Shown: positions 22,880 to 32,834 of the stretch, piece by piece
Layout of the letters: the number at the start of each line of letters is the position of its first letter
Numbering within the stretch: the first letter of the stretch is position 1
NCBI GenBank assembly: GCA_021014945.1
Contig: MU266329.1
Span: forward strand, 124,001-188,000
Direction: 5' to 3'
Length of the DNA stretch: 64,000 bases
Origin: Leucogyrophana mollusca
Lineage: Eukaryota > Basidiomycota > Agaricomycetes > Boletales
Program-made: the position numbers and the translations under genes
The notes under the pieces: model-generated
Told to the model about the DNA's origin: nothing
The model's input: the letters and a program-made list of their open reading frames with translations, nothing else
The model's database searches: none

Positions 22880-23910
22880 ATACATATCGCTCACCTTTCG
22901 GAGATGATAATATTACGCAGCGATCTTGGCCAAATCTCCGGCGCGTCGGTGCAATGAAGTAGCCATAAAGGAACGGGACTGGCCTGGTCCCCGACATTTC
23001 CAGTAAAACTCTCTTTAGGTTCGAAACCTGAACCCTGTCAGTATCAACGCCTACTTTTCCATATCACGTCAAGCTGGTGTATCAAAATGCGGTGTCAGTG
23101 TCACAGTACTCCATGTCCTGCCGGCGTGAATGGACCGGGGCAACCTGAGTACCCGCCATACTTGGACTCGGCCAGTGTTATGCCTCAAACGAGATTCGAC
23201 TGGCGCTTGAGAGGGGACCGGAGCGGTGGCCCCGGGCGTTGGCAGCGAGGGGCAATCGCTTGGCGAAAATCACAAAACTCAATATTCACGCGTCGTAGCT
23301 TGACTTGGCCAGCTTGAATCCACTCAATAGCGTTGGGAATGGGATCTCAAGTCCAACGGTGCCATAGGGGTACAACAGATTACGTTCCATGTCAGCCCCG
23401 TCTGGTGTCGTTTTGCGATTCTCGACGTCCAGTGCGATGAGGTGCACTGGGACTTTACCTAATGGCTTGTTGGATGCATAAAGCATTCAGCGTGTCGGTG
23501 AATTTCCTAACCTTGAATGTGGTCGGCTTCTGAAATGGAGATCGACCTTGATGCATATTGTTTCCCTTTTCGGTTTCCTGGCACCAATCTCCGGTCCCCG
23601 CGTTGTCTTTTTTCGCGGGGCTGAAAATCAATTGGCTGCATTGTAGAAGTAGGACTTACCTCCCGAGGATTCAGGAATGTCGATAGGTTGCGTGAGAATT
23701 GCGCTCACATACCTCAAAGCGCTAACTAATCCCGAGCTCCACAACAACGCCAAAAGTCGTGGCGGCGGCGGAGGTGGTCAGAGAGAAAGATGATATGTTT
23801 TATTGGATGCGCAAGATATGTGGCGGGAAGGGAGACCAGTGGATGCCGGAAGTCGGTCTTGGGCCGCGGCCCACCACCAACTCAAGTCCTAGTGTCCGCA
23901 ATAGAAACTT
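22880..23910 (-). pseudogene. Decayed copy of the neighbouring sulfide:quinone oxidoreductase gene
   Basis: Aligned by eye with the SQR gene at 24708-26483, this stretch keeps the same order and strand over about 1 kb. Matches include the block at 22985-23030 to 25000-25050, 23150-23260 to 25160-25290, 23400-23620 to 25460-25690 and 23780-23890 to 25970-26090. No reading frame survives: stops and indels break it throughout. A 66-residue frame (23286-23486) still resembles the DAENRKATFKKSDGS region. An intron at the SQR position near 25700 is retained here with a canonical GTAAGT donor (about 23671), so the copy arose by DNA duplication and not by retrotransposition. The N-terminal FAD-binding exon and the extreme 3' end are not recognisable. 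Limits are approximate. Confidence 0.8.
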
Positions 23911-24707
23911 AGATGTTGAAATGTAAGTTGACGAAAAAGAGAAGTCGAATCACACACCTCTACCAACGACTATGAATTTCCCCTCACTCTCTGTACTCGC
24001 TCATCACAAACTAACGTGGTCTGGTAGGGCACAAGGATGGCGATGAAAGAAGGTAAGGGCAGTGACTCCACGTTCTAGCCCACTTTTGCCTCTTTTGACC
24101 TCGTGATTGTGACGATCATCATGTGGTGTAAGTTTGATTGTTTGCTCATGAAGGCCAGTCACCCCCGCGAGTCTTTTCGCAACCCGAAGGTTCAATGGAC
24201 TGCCACTTGCGCTCCCAGCTTAGCAATGAGCTTCAGCGAGCACGCCAATCCAACGTGTCGCCTTGAAGTCAGGCCTCGGAAGAATTTTAGATTTATACGT
24301 CATATGCATCCGTAATCGCGCTGTTGGATCAGCAAGCCGCTGAAGTTCCCCTATGACTGTTTGAAACCAGTCTGTATCAGGGCTAGTTCAAAATTCCTTG
24401 GGCAAGGATTTCTTGTCGATCGTAACACAGCAGCTCTGTTCGAGGATCGTGTGGAAATTGACTTCCATCTATTGTCGATATCGCTGTCTCGTTAATTACT
24501 ACGAGATCGCAGGTACACCGTGTCGACGAAGAGCGCGCTAGCAGGTCTTGTTATAGACGCAATAATACACGTGAGGCAGGACGGTCCAGAAGGCCCATCG
24601 GTCTATCAAGAATCTAGCGGCATCAGTGTCCTCATCAGATCTACGTGGACGAAATGGATAGCCATACATTGTGTGGCACCCAGTCCTCGGCTATTGTACT
24701 CCCTTCA
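23911..24707. other. Intergenic region between SQR relic and SQR
   Basis: No gene recognised. Small frames here lack family features. A TGACGTCA palindrome occurs near 24769, inside the last SQR intron. The relic may once have extended further, but I cannot see similarity beyond about 23910. Confidence 0.4.
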
Positions 24708-26483
24708 TTATGCAACCTTTGGTCGGAACAGTCCCGATGTTCCGAACCACTTTCCCTTGATCTATGGAGTGACGTCAGACTCATATACGGGGCTGAGAGG
24801 TATTTCACTCACCATATAGTTCCAGTAAGCCCACGGGAAGAGATCCTGTCATTGAAAGCCCGTCAGCATTTACCCCAGCTAACCTTTAACGAGATGTAAC
24901 GCCGACCTTTTTGAGGTGGTAAAAGGCTCTGCGATGGCCACTGCGTCAAGGTGATGATGAAATCAAAAAGGATCAGGTACGGACCTCCTTGGTTTGCTCT
25001 GGTCCCCAAAGTACTGAGCGAAACTCTCTTTTGGTTCAAGACCATACTTGAATTCTGCTAGCATCAGTTCTCCATACCCTGTTAAGAGCTGCACGCAACA
25101 TGTCAGAATGCAGCTGGTCTCGTGTGCTTCTGGGAGAACGGACCGGGCAGCTGGTATATCCGTCATACTTGGCAATGCTAGTGTTGCCAGTGTCCAGCAC
25201 CGAGAAAAGGTTCTCCGCGAGGACGGGGGCTTGGGAGGTTATCGCAGCTGCGGTCTTGCTGGTTGGTAGCGAAGAACAATCGCCTAGGGCAAAAACGTTC
25301 CCAAACTCAGGCTTCGCATGTCTAAGCGTCGCTTGATTGACTTCAACCCATCCCGCAGCATCAGCAATGGGAGAGCCTTTGATGAAATCCAGCGGCCCCA
25401 TCGGGGGCGTGGCATGCAGAAGAGTGAAACTGCGTTCCATAGTGGATCCGTCGCTCTTCTTGAATGTCGCTTTGCGGTTCTCGGCGTCCACTGCGACCAA
25501 GTTGTGCTGAAACTCCGCCCCAACGCCTCGTTCGATGCGTAAAGCATTCAACGCGTCGGAATATTTCTTAACGCTGAACATGGTCGGCATTCCGGAATAG
25601 AAGTCGACCTTGATATTGTTCCCTCTGGCAGTTTTTTGGTACCTATCCCAGGCCATCCACATTATCTTCTGTGGGGCTGTACAGGCATTCAGTATTGGAT
25701 AGAATTGGTTCGCAGAAGTGCAACTTTCCTCCTGCGCATTTGACAACCCCAGCAGGTTGCGTGAAGAGCGCGTTTCCCGACCTCAGGGCGTCGATATCGT
25801 TCCATGTCTTATCACAGGTGTCGTAGGAATATATCGATGATACCCCGGAGGACGGGTCCGCTAGGGCACGAGACAGACCTGGGATCGCATCCCAGTTAAT
25901 CTTGAGTCCTGCAGCAACGACCAGGGATTCGTAAGATACGGTCCGGCCTGTGGTCGTGGTGACTGAGGAGGTAGTCGGCGAGAAGGATTGAACGTTTTCT
26001 TGGATGTGCGAGATATGGGGCGGAAAGAGAGAGGCCAATGGACGTCGGAAATCTGTCTTGGGGCGCAGCCCAGCACCGACCAGAGTCCTGAATGTATGTT
26101 TAAGTAAAGGGGGCATGGAAATGCTTTGAACCATCTCACCAGCCAGGCTATAACGAAGGGAGCATGAGCATCAAAGCGGGAGCTAAAGGTTGCAGGCCTA
26201 CTTGATAATAATGATACTCAGCCGCATCTAAGACCGTAATATCCCCCGCATTCAGCGGCTTTCCAGCCGCCTTGAATCGGTCATATATTTGGTTGGCAAT
26301 GGTTAACCCTCCGGAACCTGTGTTGATGAGTTCAGTATAGTTCGCTCCAAGTATAAAGCTGCGCGTACCCCCGCCGACAATGACAACCTTAAATTGGTTC
26401 TTGCTCTCGGTGCTCGCATATCGTGTATGAGAAAAAGCTTTCCGGACAAGCGGGGAGGCCATGCGTCGACGAGCAGTCTGCAT
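24708..26483 (-). CDS. HMT2: Mitochondrial sulfide:quinone oxidoreductase (SQRDL/HMT2 type)
   Basis: FAD enzyme of the inner mitochondrial membrane that oxidises sulfide and passes electrons to ubiquinone. The start at 26483 gives an Arg/Ser-rich presequence, then the Rossmann motif VVIVGGGSGGL once a GT-AG intron is removed (about 26311-26364). Also seen: AGLKINWDAIPGL, FTQPAGVVKCAG with a conserved cysteine, GAPQKIMWMAWDRY, FALGDCSSLPTSKTAAA (second FAD/quinone region), GYTSCP then LLTGYGELMLAEF, and the C-terminal FYHLKKDLFPWAYWNYM and IKGKWFGTSGLF blocks (24890-24710). Length about 450 aa, as usual. One intron (25677-25728) must be removed to keep the family sequence, but its donor reads GA instead of GT; retention gives a stop at 25643. 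So this copy is either spliced at a rare GA-AG site or damaged. A decayed duplicate lies downstream. Confidence 0.88.
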
Positions 26484-26942
26484 GTCTATGGTAGCGGTAG
26501 GGGGTAAAGATGACGGTGAGAGAAAGAAGAACGCAGATTCGGATACCAGCCAACCTTTCTCCCCTGCCACATCGGTGTTTCTCGTTCATGGTGTAATTTT
26601 GTGATGATCAAGAATTGCGAATCCGGTTGTTATCAGGGAGGTCCATGGGTGGACCGCAAGTCCATCGCGCTGACGAACCCTGGACCTCGCAATATATTCC
26701 CATCGGACTTATTAAAGCGCTATTATGGCCAATTGAGGCAGTCGTAGTGTTGTTCGAACTTAAAGAGCGTTGGTCAGTTGTAAACTGGCTGGGTATACCT
26801 TATCTTTCGCCCTTGCTCATAGCACTTGGCCTGCGGCCGGTGACGCAGGACGACTCCCTTTCTCCTCGTATCCAGCTGGTCTGGCGCAGGTCTACATTTC
26901 TACTCCAAAACATCCATTTAGTCGGCAGTATTCAGAACTATT
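26484..26942. other. Divergent intergenic region between SQR and the Mso1-like gene
   Basis: Probable shared promoter region. No clear TATA box seen. A plus-strand frame from 26615 to 26992 has no recognisable domain and is probably not coding, though an upstream exon of the next gene cannot be excluded. Confidence 0.4.
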
Positions 26943-28173
26943 ATGCACTCAAATTATTCAAACAACAGGTCTGGGAGAATAGGGCTACCTAGTTCTCCTG
27001 CTTCTACGCGATTGAAAAGAGATCATTTCAAAGAAGGTCATGGCAGAAATCCCAGCCAGCCGATTCCTTCTTCATCCGTTCAAACACTTCATTCTCATAG
27101 GTCCCTTGCATCCTTGTCAGCAAGTTCTCGCGGTGCCCCGCCCATCCCGCCCGTGCCAGACATACGCGGCGGGCCTTATTCTGCGGGCCTCGCCCGTGGT
27201 CGAACTCATGTCGGGAGTTGGGAGCATCGCGATTCGGGCCACTCATCGCCTACTGATTCAACCGCTTCAACTGCCGCATCATCCTTTCTAGACAGGATGA
27301 GAGGCTGGCCAAGTGAAGACTCCTCACGCTCAAGCTTGGAGGATGACCCCAAGTCACAGGGACGTCCTTCGCCAAGAGGGTCGGATGTTATGGTCTCTAA
27401 TGGCGACCATTCATCCGGTGGTGTTGGTCAGCATTTTACTTCAGGTTTTCCTCGACGGGTGGGTATTTACTGACAATTTTAATAGTTTATCGCGAGCATA
27501 AGTCGGATCTCCCCGGGTATGGCGGTAGCATCTGGGATCGTATGGCTACTGCAGCTGGTGTGCTGACGGTCAACGTCAATCAAGCGTGGTCAGCCAAGAT
27601 CGCCACCCTTTCGGGAGAAGGTATATTTATTCGTCGTTATTCCCAACCAACCCCCTAAAATCCATTCCAGAGACACCGCCAGGTCATCAATCGCGCCTTA
27701 CACGCGCGATGCGAGCGTATCACTTAGCCAAGGCCCAGCATCCAGCTGATCTCCCGGATTGGCTCTTCGATGAGCATGAGCGGAGGCCTACGCTCCATTC
27801 CCGCTTCGCGGGCCTACAAGTTGGATCCTCTATGGAAGAATCCCCAAAACAGCGCAAACCAGGACTTAGTCATATTTACTGTGAAGCGGCCACTACCTCT
27901 TCGCCCATCACACAAAGAGCGACTCAATCTCAAACTCCGGTGAATGAAAGGACGACCCCTTCGAAGGCCACGGATCGCCTCAGAGCTCTTCGAGATGCAA
28001 AACGGGCTGACCTTGGCGTTCGTCACATCCCTGTACAACCAGACAACTCTTCTTCACCCCAAGGTGGTGCCGTACGCATCAAATCCCGTGGAGACCAATA
28101 CCGCAGCGCAACACCGTCTCAAACTAGGCGACCATTTCACGCGCACCTGCCACCGAAACCCGGGGCATTCTGA
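26943..28173 (+). CDS. Ser/Pro-rich protein with possible Mso1-like Sec1-binding segment
   Basis: Three exons. The first (26943-27420) is Ser/Pro/Arg-rich and disordered. Removing an intron (about 27420-27487, GT...TTTTAATAG) keeps the frame into a compact helical segment, YGGSIWDRMATAAGVLTVNV then QAWSAKIATLSGE (27515-27618). A second intron (about 27620-27672) leads to TPPGHQSRLTRAMRAYHLAKA and a disordered tail with RLRALRDAKRADLGVRHIP, ending at 28173. The W-rich segment resembles the Sec1-binding region of fungal Mso1, a partner of Sec1 and Sec4 in exocytosis; this match is from memory of the pattern and is not certain. In yeast Mso1 the segment is near the N-terminus, while here it follows about 160 disordered residues. 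The start codon is tentative. Confidence 0.6.
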
Positions 28174-29289
28174 TTGAATATATATTTGCGCGTTTTGGGT
28201 GGGGGTATCGGTACGTCGCTTGACACCGGTCATACACTCAGATCGCGTGTGACGGTGATTCTTCTCTATTACAGTCAGGTACCATGCCAGCGCAGGGAGT
28301 AATGCCTCGCGGATCGGTCTCGTAATCTTTCATGTATTCCTTTTATCTGTAGCCATAGGATCAGTGTTGTTACTGTTGTACCAGCATACGAGTAGAGATG
28401 TCAAGATGCCCCAATGAAGAGTAACCGCCAATCGGTTCACCTGTCTTAATTAGGCATTGGTCATTGATTGGCAACAAAGTCAAAACTAAAACCGTCACGC
28501 CAGTTTGCGGATTCACTATAATACCTCCACCGAAAGACGTGGTTGTGTCTCACCACGAGACCCCGTTGCGATGAAGATATGGCATGGACAAGGGTTGTCT
28601 ATCGCCATTGCCGTGTGGTTTCCAGAGTGACAAAGTGACAACGAATCACATCTTCACTCTGGTGACCAATGACGGGAGCCCGTCCATACTCTGTACCGAC
28701 TCGGAGCCACTTGTCAATTTACCGCGGATATCTTCAAAGGACACTCGCAACACTCGCGAATTATGGTCAGCGACTCTCCAATCCGAAAAAAAAAAACCCG
28801 TCGGTTTTTGGATGAACTAACATTCGCATCCCGATCGTTTCACTCTCTTCCGTGGACAGACACTACACCAGTACTCGTGCCGAGGACACATAACTGGTAA
28901 TCTCACCCCAGGTCGCCGTTGACGACGAGGGCATCAGAAGAGGTCGGGTAAGAAATTTCTTCACTCCGGATTTCCAATGGCGACATGTCGCTATGGGAAT
29001 TTCCAATGTCACTTGCCTGATCCTACATAAGCTGGGGGTGAATATCTTGGAGGTTCGTTCGCGTTTTCGACCTCTACCTTTCTCCTCTTTCACTTTTCTC
29101 TGTCTTTGTCGAGTTGACTCTCGACTTGCATTTTTTCGGGGTAAGTTGACAGGATTTCTTGCATCGCTTGTTGACCTAAATTTGTCCCTCAGATCACTCT
29201 TTGATAGAGAAAGACTGCGCTACTCCTAGAGAGAGCATCACTAGCATCCCTTAGAACGGGCGTTCATTATCCTACTCTCCTTTACCACG
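28174..29289. other. 1.1-kb intergenic region upstream of the cupredoxin gene
   Basis: No gene recognised. It contains an A-tract hairpin at 28792-28809 and a pyrimidine-rich stretch (about 29065-29110) typical of fungal promoters close to the transcription start. Confidence 0.5.
28792..28809. repeat. Short perfect hairpin with A-tract
   Basis: AAAAACC and GGTTTTT form a 7-bp perfect inverted repeat around a 4-nt loop, preceded by more A residues. It lies between two plus-strand genes, about 600 bp after one and 480 bp before the next, so a terminator role is not obvious. Confidence 0.5.
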
Positions 29290-31036
29290 ATGGTTTTCTT
29301 CGTTTCCTTCATCAGTGCAGCCGCTGTCTATGCAAGTTTTGCTTCCAGTGCCCCTGCCCCTGGGGAGTCTGCGATGACTGCAGATACCTGGGCTTCATCG
29401 TAAGTGCTTATATGTTTGTGTATATATTGCGTCCCGGGGTCTCACTATCATATTCGTCCTAGAGCGACGGATATGGCGTCTTGGAGCGCTTCTGCGATGG
29501 GGTCGATGATGACCCCTCCGGCTACGGGTTACGGTGACTCTTACGGTGGTTCTTCTCCACCTTCTTATGGCGGTTATTCCGGCAATTCATCTCCAGAGGG
29601 TTCCTGGGGCGACTCTTCTAGCAAAAAGGAGAGTCACACCAAGGACTCTGGGAAGAGCGGCACCGCTTGGGGCGATGGCATGGGTACGACGACAACCCTG
29701 ATGGCCGAGTCGACATCCTCGACCCCATGCACCACCTCCACGTCCCAGAATACTTATTCTACCCCCTCCTACGGATCCGGCAGCTCCGGTTGGGGTGATT
29801 CAGGGTCACCTTACGACAGCTGTGTTCAGAGTAAGCTTGATTCGTATATTTCGCGTGCGGTCAACCCATTTTTTTTTTGACGGCAGAATGCGCTGCATCT
29901 TATGGCGGGCCTTCCATGACATACTCATCACCACCTGTGACGACCACGACCGCCGGAAGCAGCTCTGGCGGCGGTATGACTCATACCGTCATTGTAGCTC
30001 CTACGCAAGGCATCCTGCGTTATGTACCTTTCGTCGTGAATGCGTCTGTCGGTGATACTGTCGAGTTCGTATGGGGTGCAAATAACCACACCGTTACTAA
30101 GTCATCGGAGTTGGCGGTAAGAGATATTTTAGCACGATTACCTCGCGACCAATGCCAATTGGATTTTGATTCCAGATCTGCAACAAGACGTCTACCATGC
30201 CGTTTGCCTCTGGGGAACAGAACAAAACATTCGTTTGTGCGCATCGAGCCCACATCACCGTGTAATCTTCTCATGACAAGTGTTACAGTCTCCCAATTGG
30301 TCAACGACACCAACGCGACATTCTTTTACTGCGGCACACCCGGACATTGTGAGAAGGGGATGTTTGGTATCATGTGCGATGCAATACACTATTTATTGCG
30401 CTGTGAAGCTCACAAGTAACGGCAGAAACCCCCCAAATGCTGCTCCTGGAAGTAACACATCTGTGGCTAGCATGATGCCAGGGATGGTCTCAAATGTATG
30501 TAGTATGCTGTTGTCGTTTTACAGCTCCCGTCCCGCTCACGCTTCGACCACAGAGCTCAAGCATGTCATCCATGTGGTCCTACACCAATAACATGACTTA
30601 CAACAACACCATGGCCTCGAACTGGGGTGGGAGCATGGATATGTCTGGTATGCCCGAGTGGAGCTACCAGTATATCGCAGAGAACGTGATGTAGGTTCAC
30701 CTGAGCATTGCTCCATCTAGGTTCGAAGCTGATTGTATTCCCAGGTATACACGCACCTTCCTAGCTGCCAACCCGGAGACCTTGAACGCGGATGGTACTG
30801 TCAGCCTGGCGAGTGCTGGTAATACTCCGATGGTGATTCCTAAGGACATCACTTCAGCGGCTAGTAGCGGTACCACGTCGAACTCAGGAAGTTCAGTAGC
30901 AAGCGCTGCTCCTTCCGCGGATCCCACCCCCTCAAGTAGCGCTTCCTACCCTTCGACTAACGGAGCTCGAAGCTTGGGATCATCGAATATGGTCGTTGGA
31001 CTCGTTGTTGCCGTCTCCCTCGCCTTCGTGATCTAG
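29290..31036 (+). CDS. GPI-anchored extracellular serine-rich cupredoxin
   Basis: A secreted blue-copper-like cell-surface protein. It begins with a hydrophobic signal peptide (FVSFISAAAVYASFASSAPA), followed by a Ser/Thr/Gly-rich region (29470-29830). The cupredoxin fold then starts at THTVIVAPTQGILRYVPF (about 29980). Type-1 copper ligands are in place: His in GANNHTVTKSS, then Cys, His and Met in FFYCGTPGHCEKGMFGI (about 30320-30370). A second Ser/Met-rich region leads to a C-terminal hydrophobic tail ending FVI at the stop, fitting a GPI-anchor signal. Introns are short: about 29401-29460, 29830-29885, 30118-30174, 30236-30289, 30373-30424, 30497-30555 and 30693-30744; all keep phase. Such proteins are widespread in basidiomycetes; the electron-transfer partner is unknown. 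There is a fairly long 5' region. Confidence 0.9.
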
Positions 31037-31344
31037 GAGGCAACTCCTGTCTACTGTTGCCACGAAGCTGATTCTCGGGACAGCGCTAGAAAATTATTTC
31101 TAATCTCCCGTTCTTCGCTTCTTCTATGGACCGTTCGCATTCTTCCGGCTCTTCATCTGAAGGGACCGATGTTTGGCATTGACTTTACTGGCTCGCATGC
31201 CTGCCCTTTGCTGCAGCGACGCAACTCGGTTTGACACCCTGTTATTCTTTATGCTTCACTGGGCGAAATTGTATTGATAGAAGAAGTCTTAAAATGACAA
31301 GCACCATCCAAACAGCTTGACAATGTGAGTATTGAAACCAGATG
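31037..31344. other. Convergent intergenic region after the cupredoxin gene
   Basis: About 300 bp between two converging genes, holding both 3' ends. Nothing else seen. Confidence 0.5.
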
Positions 31345-32578
31345 CTAGAAACCAAATATGTCATCAATCTCGTTTCTTCGTCTCTCCTTCTTCGGCCGTT
31401 TTTCTGATCCGTTCTTACGCTTGACCGTAACTTTCACCGGGGGCAAGTTGACACCATTAGCCTCAGGGGCAACAGAGGCTACATGATTAAAATATACTAA
31501 TGTAAGTGGACGCCTGAAAGGGGATGGAACAACGTACGAACGGCGGCGCCAACAATGATTATATCGTCCATACTCAGGCCTTCGCTTGGTCTCGAGCTAT
31601 CTTTGGGCGTGTCGGTATGGATCAACCTTGTAACAGTATCCCCTAAATCCTCGAGGACAACATCAGGGTCTATAACAGGTGTATTCACGATATGCACAAA
31701 GGCTTTTGCAGGTTCTAATGACTGGGTCGAAGCACAACGAACTTTGTGGGTGTGATTGGGCTGTCGGGGCGGCATATTAGCTCACGTACATCTTTGGAGG
31801 GGTCTGTCTTACGTCTATGATGTCCAAAATACGCCTGCAGATGGACGCACCAGTCTGCAGTGCATCTTCTAGCTCGTGAACCAATGCCAGCATCCTCGAT
31901 GTGATTCCAGCGAATAGTAGAATGAGCTGGATGAAGGCTCCGGACTGCATTGCCAGTGCAAAATGCCTTGAAAGATTTGATGAATGGCTTTGCTTGGCCA
32001 AAGAAGGGCCGAGGTGCCTACCGGTATGCCTCCAGTAATCGTTCGTACATCTGTGAGAAACTGAGTACGCCCCTTCGTTGAAGATGACGACCATAAGTTT
32101 ACCTTCAATATCAGAGCTGAACAAGCAGCTAATCTCTCACTGACGAAGGCCACATAGCGTGCGTTCGGGACGTGATTCCAAGCGGCTCTCGTTGACTTCT
32201 GACTACAAGGATCAAAACAATCAGAGACTTCGGCAGACGACACAGCACTTACTCTTTGGAAGAAGTCACTCCGAAGAACGCAGCACGTAGAGTTTCGACT
32301 GTGTCAAGGACATTCATGTCGGTAAGGCGCTGGGCATATCGCCTAATCTCAGAAACGCGTTTGAAATAAAGGGCCATTCGATGCTGGTTTTTGCTCTTGT
32401 AGTACAGTCTGTCCAATATCCGCAAGTCGTCACCATAGCTCGATAGGACGATTTGCAAGCGTCGAGAGCATGTCTTGAGATCCTTCATCACGGCATCCGT
32501 TGTGGGATAGTGCTTTGGATCGAGAGATGTTCTTGGGGTACAGGCGAGTTCTGGTGGGGCGATGTGTCGAGTATACAT
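31345..32578 (-). CDS. NEPRO/RMP1-like nucleolar protein
   Basis: The N-terminal exon (32578-about 32265) is helical and basic, with RILDRLYYKSKNQHRMALYF, the part shared by the NEPRO (nucleolus and neural progenitor) and Rmp1 families. Rmp1 is a subunit of RNase MRP, which processes pre-rRNA. Further helical exons follow (about 32200-32100, 31985-31800 and 31770-31520). The last exon (about 31480-31345) is Lys/Arg-rich, a likely nucleolar signal, and ends with NEIDDIFGF just before the stop; a short acidic-aromatic terminus of this kind is typical of the NEPRO family. Introns are about 50-60 nt. Family call rests on the two ends of the protein; the middle is weakly conserved. Its neighbour, beta-adaptin, is divergent with 257 bp between starts. 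Confidence 0.72.
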
Positions 32579-32834
32579 GGTGCAAAGCCGAATCGCAGAG
32601 CAAGGTCAGGGTCAGGGATGGTGCTGTAAGTGTAACGATGAGTCTTTGTTTGGACTTAAATAAATGTCACTTGCCACCCGCCTGTAAGCTGTCAATACTT
32701 GCTTGCAACTGACTAGCAACTTCGGCTTACTGGTGCTGGTATTGTTACCATAAGCTCACGCACATTTACAAGGACCTGCTTTACTCTTATCCTGCTCTCC
32801 AAATCCCCAGAGAACGTCCCACCCCCTCCCAGGA

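Noticed and set aside
22059..24707. Transposon or LTR in the gene-poor stretch
   Set aside because: No terminal repeats, target duplications or transposase/polymerase motifs; most of it is explained by the SQR relic.
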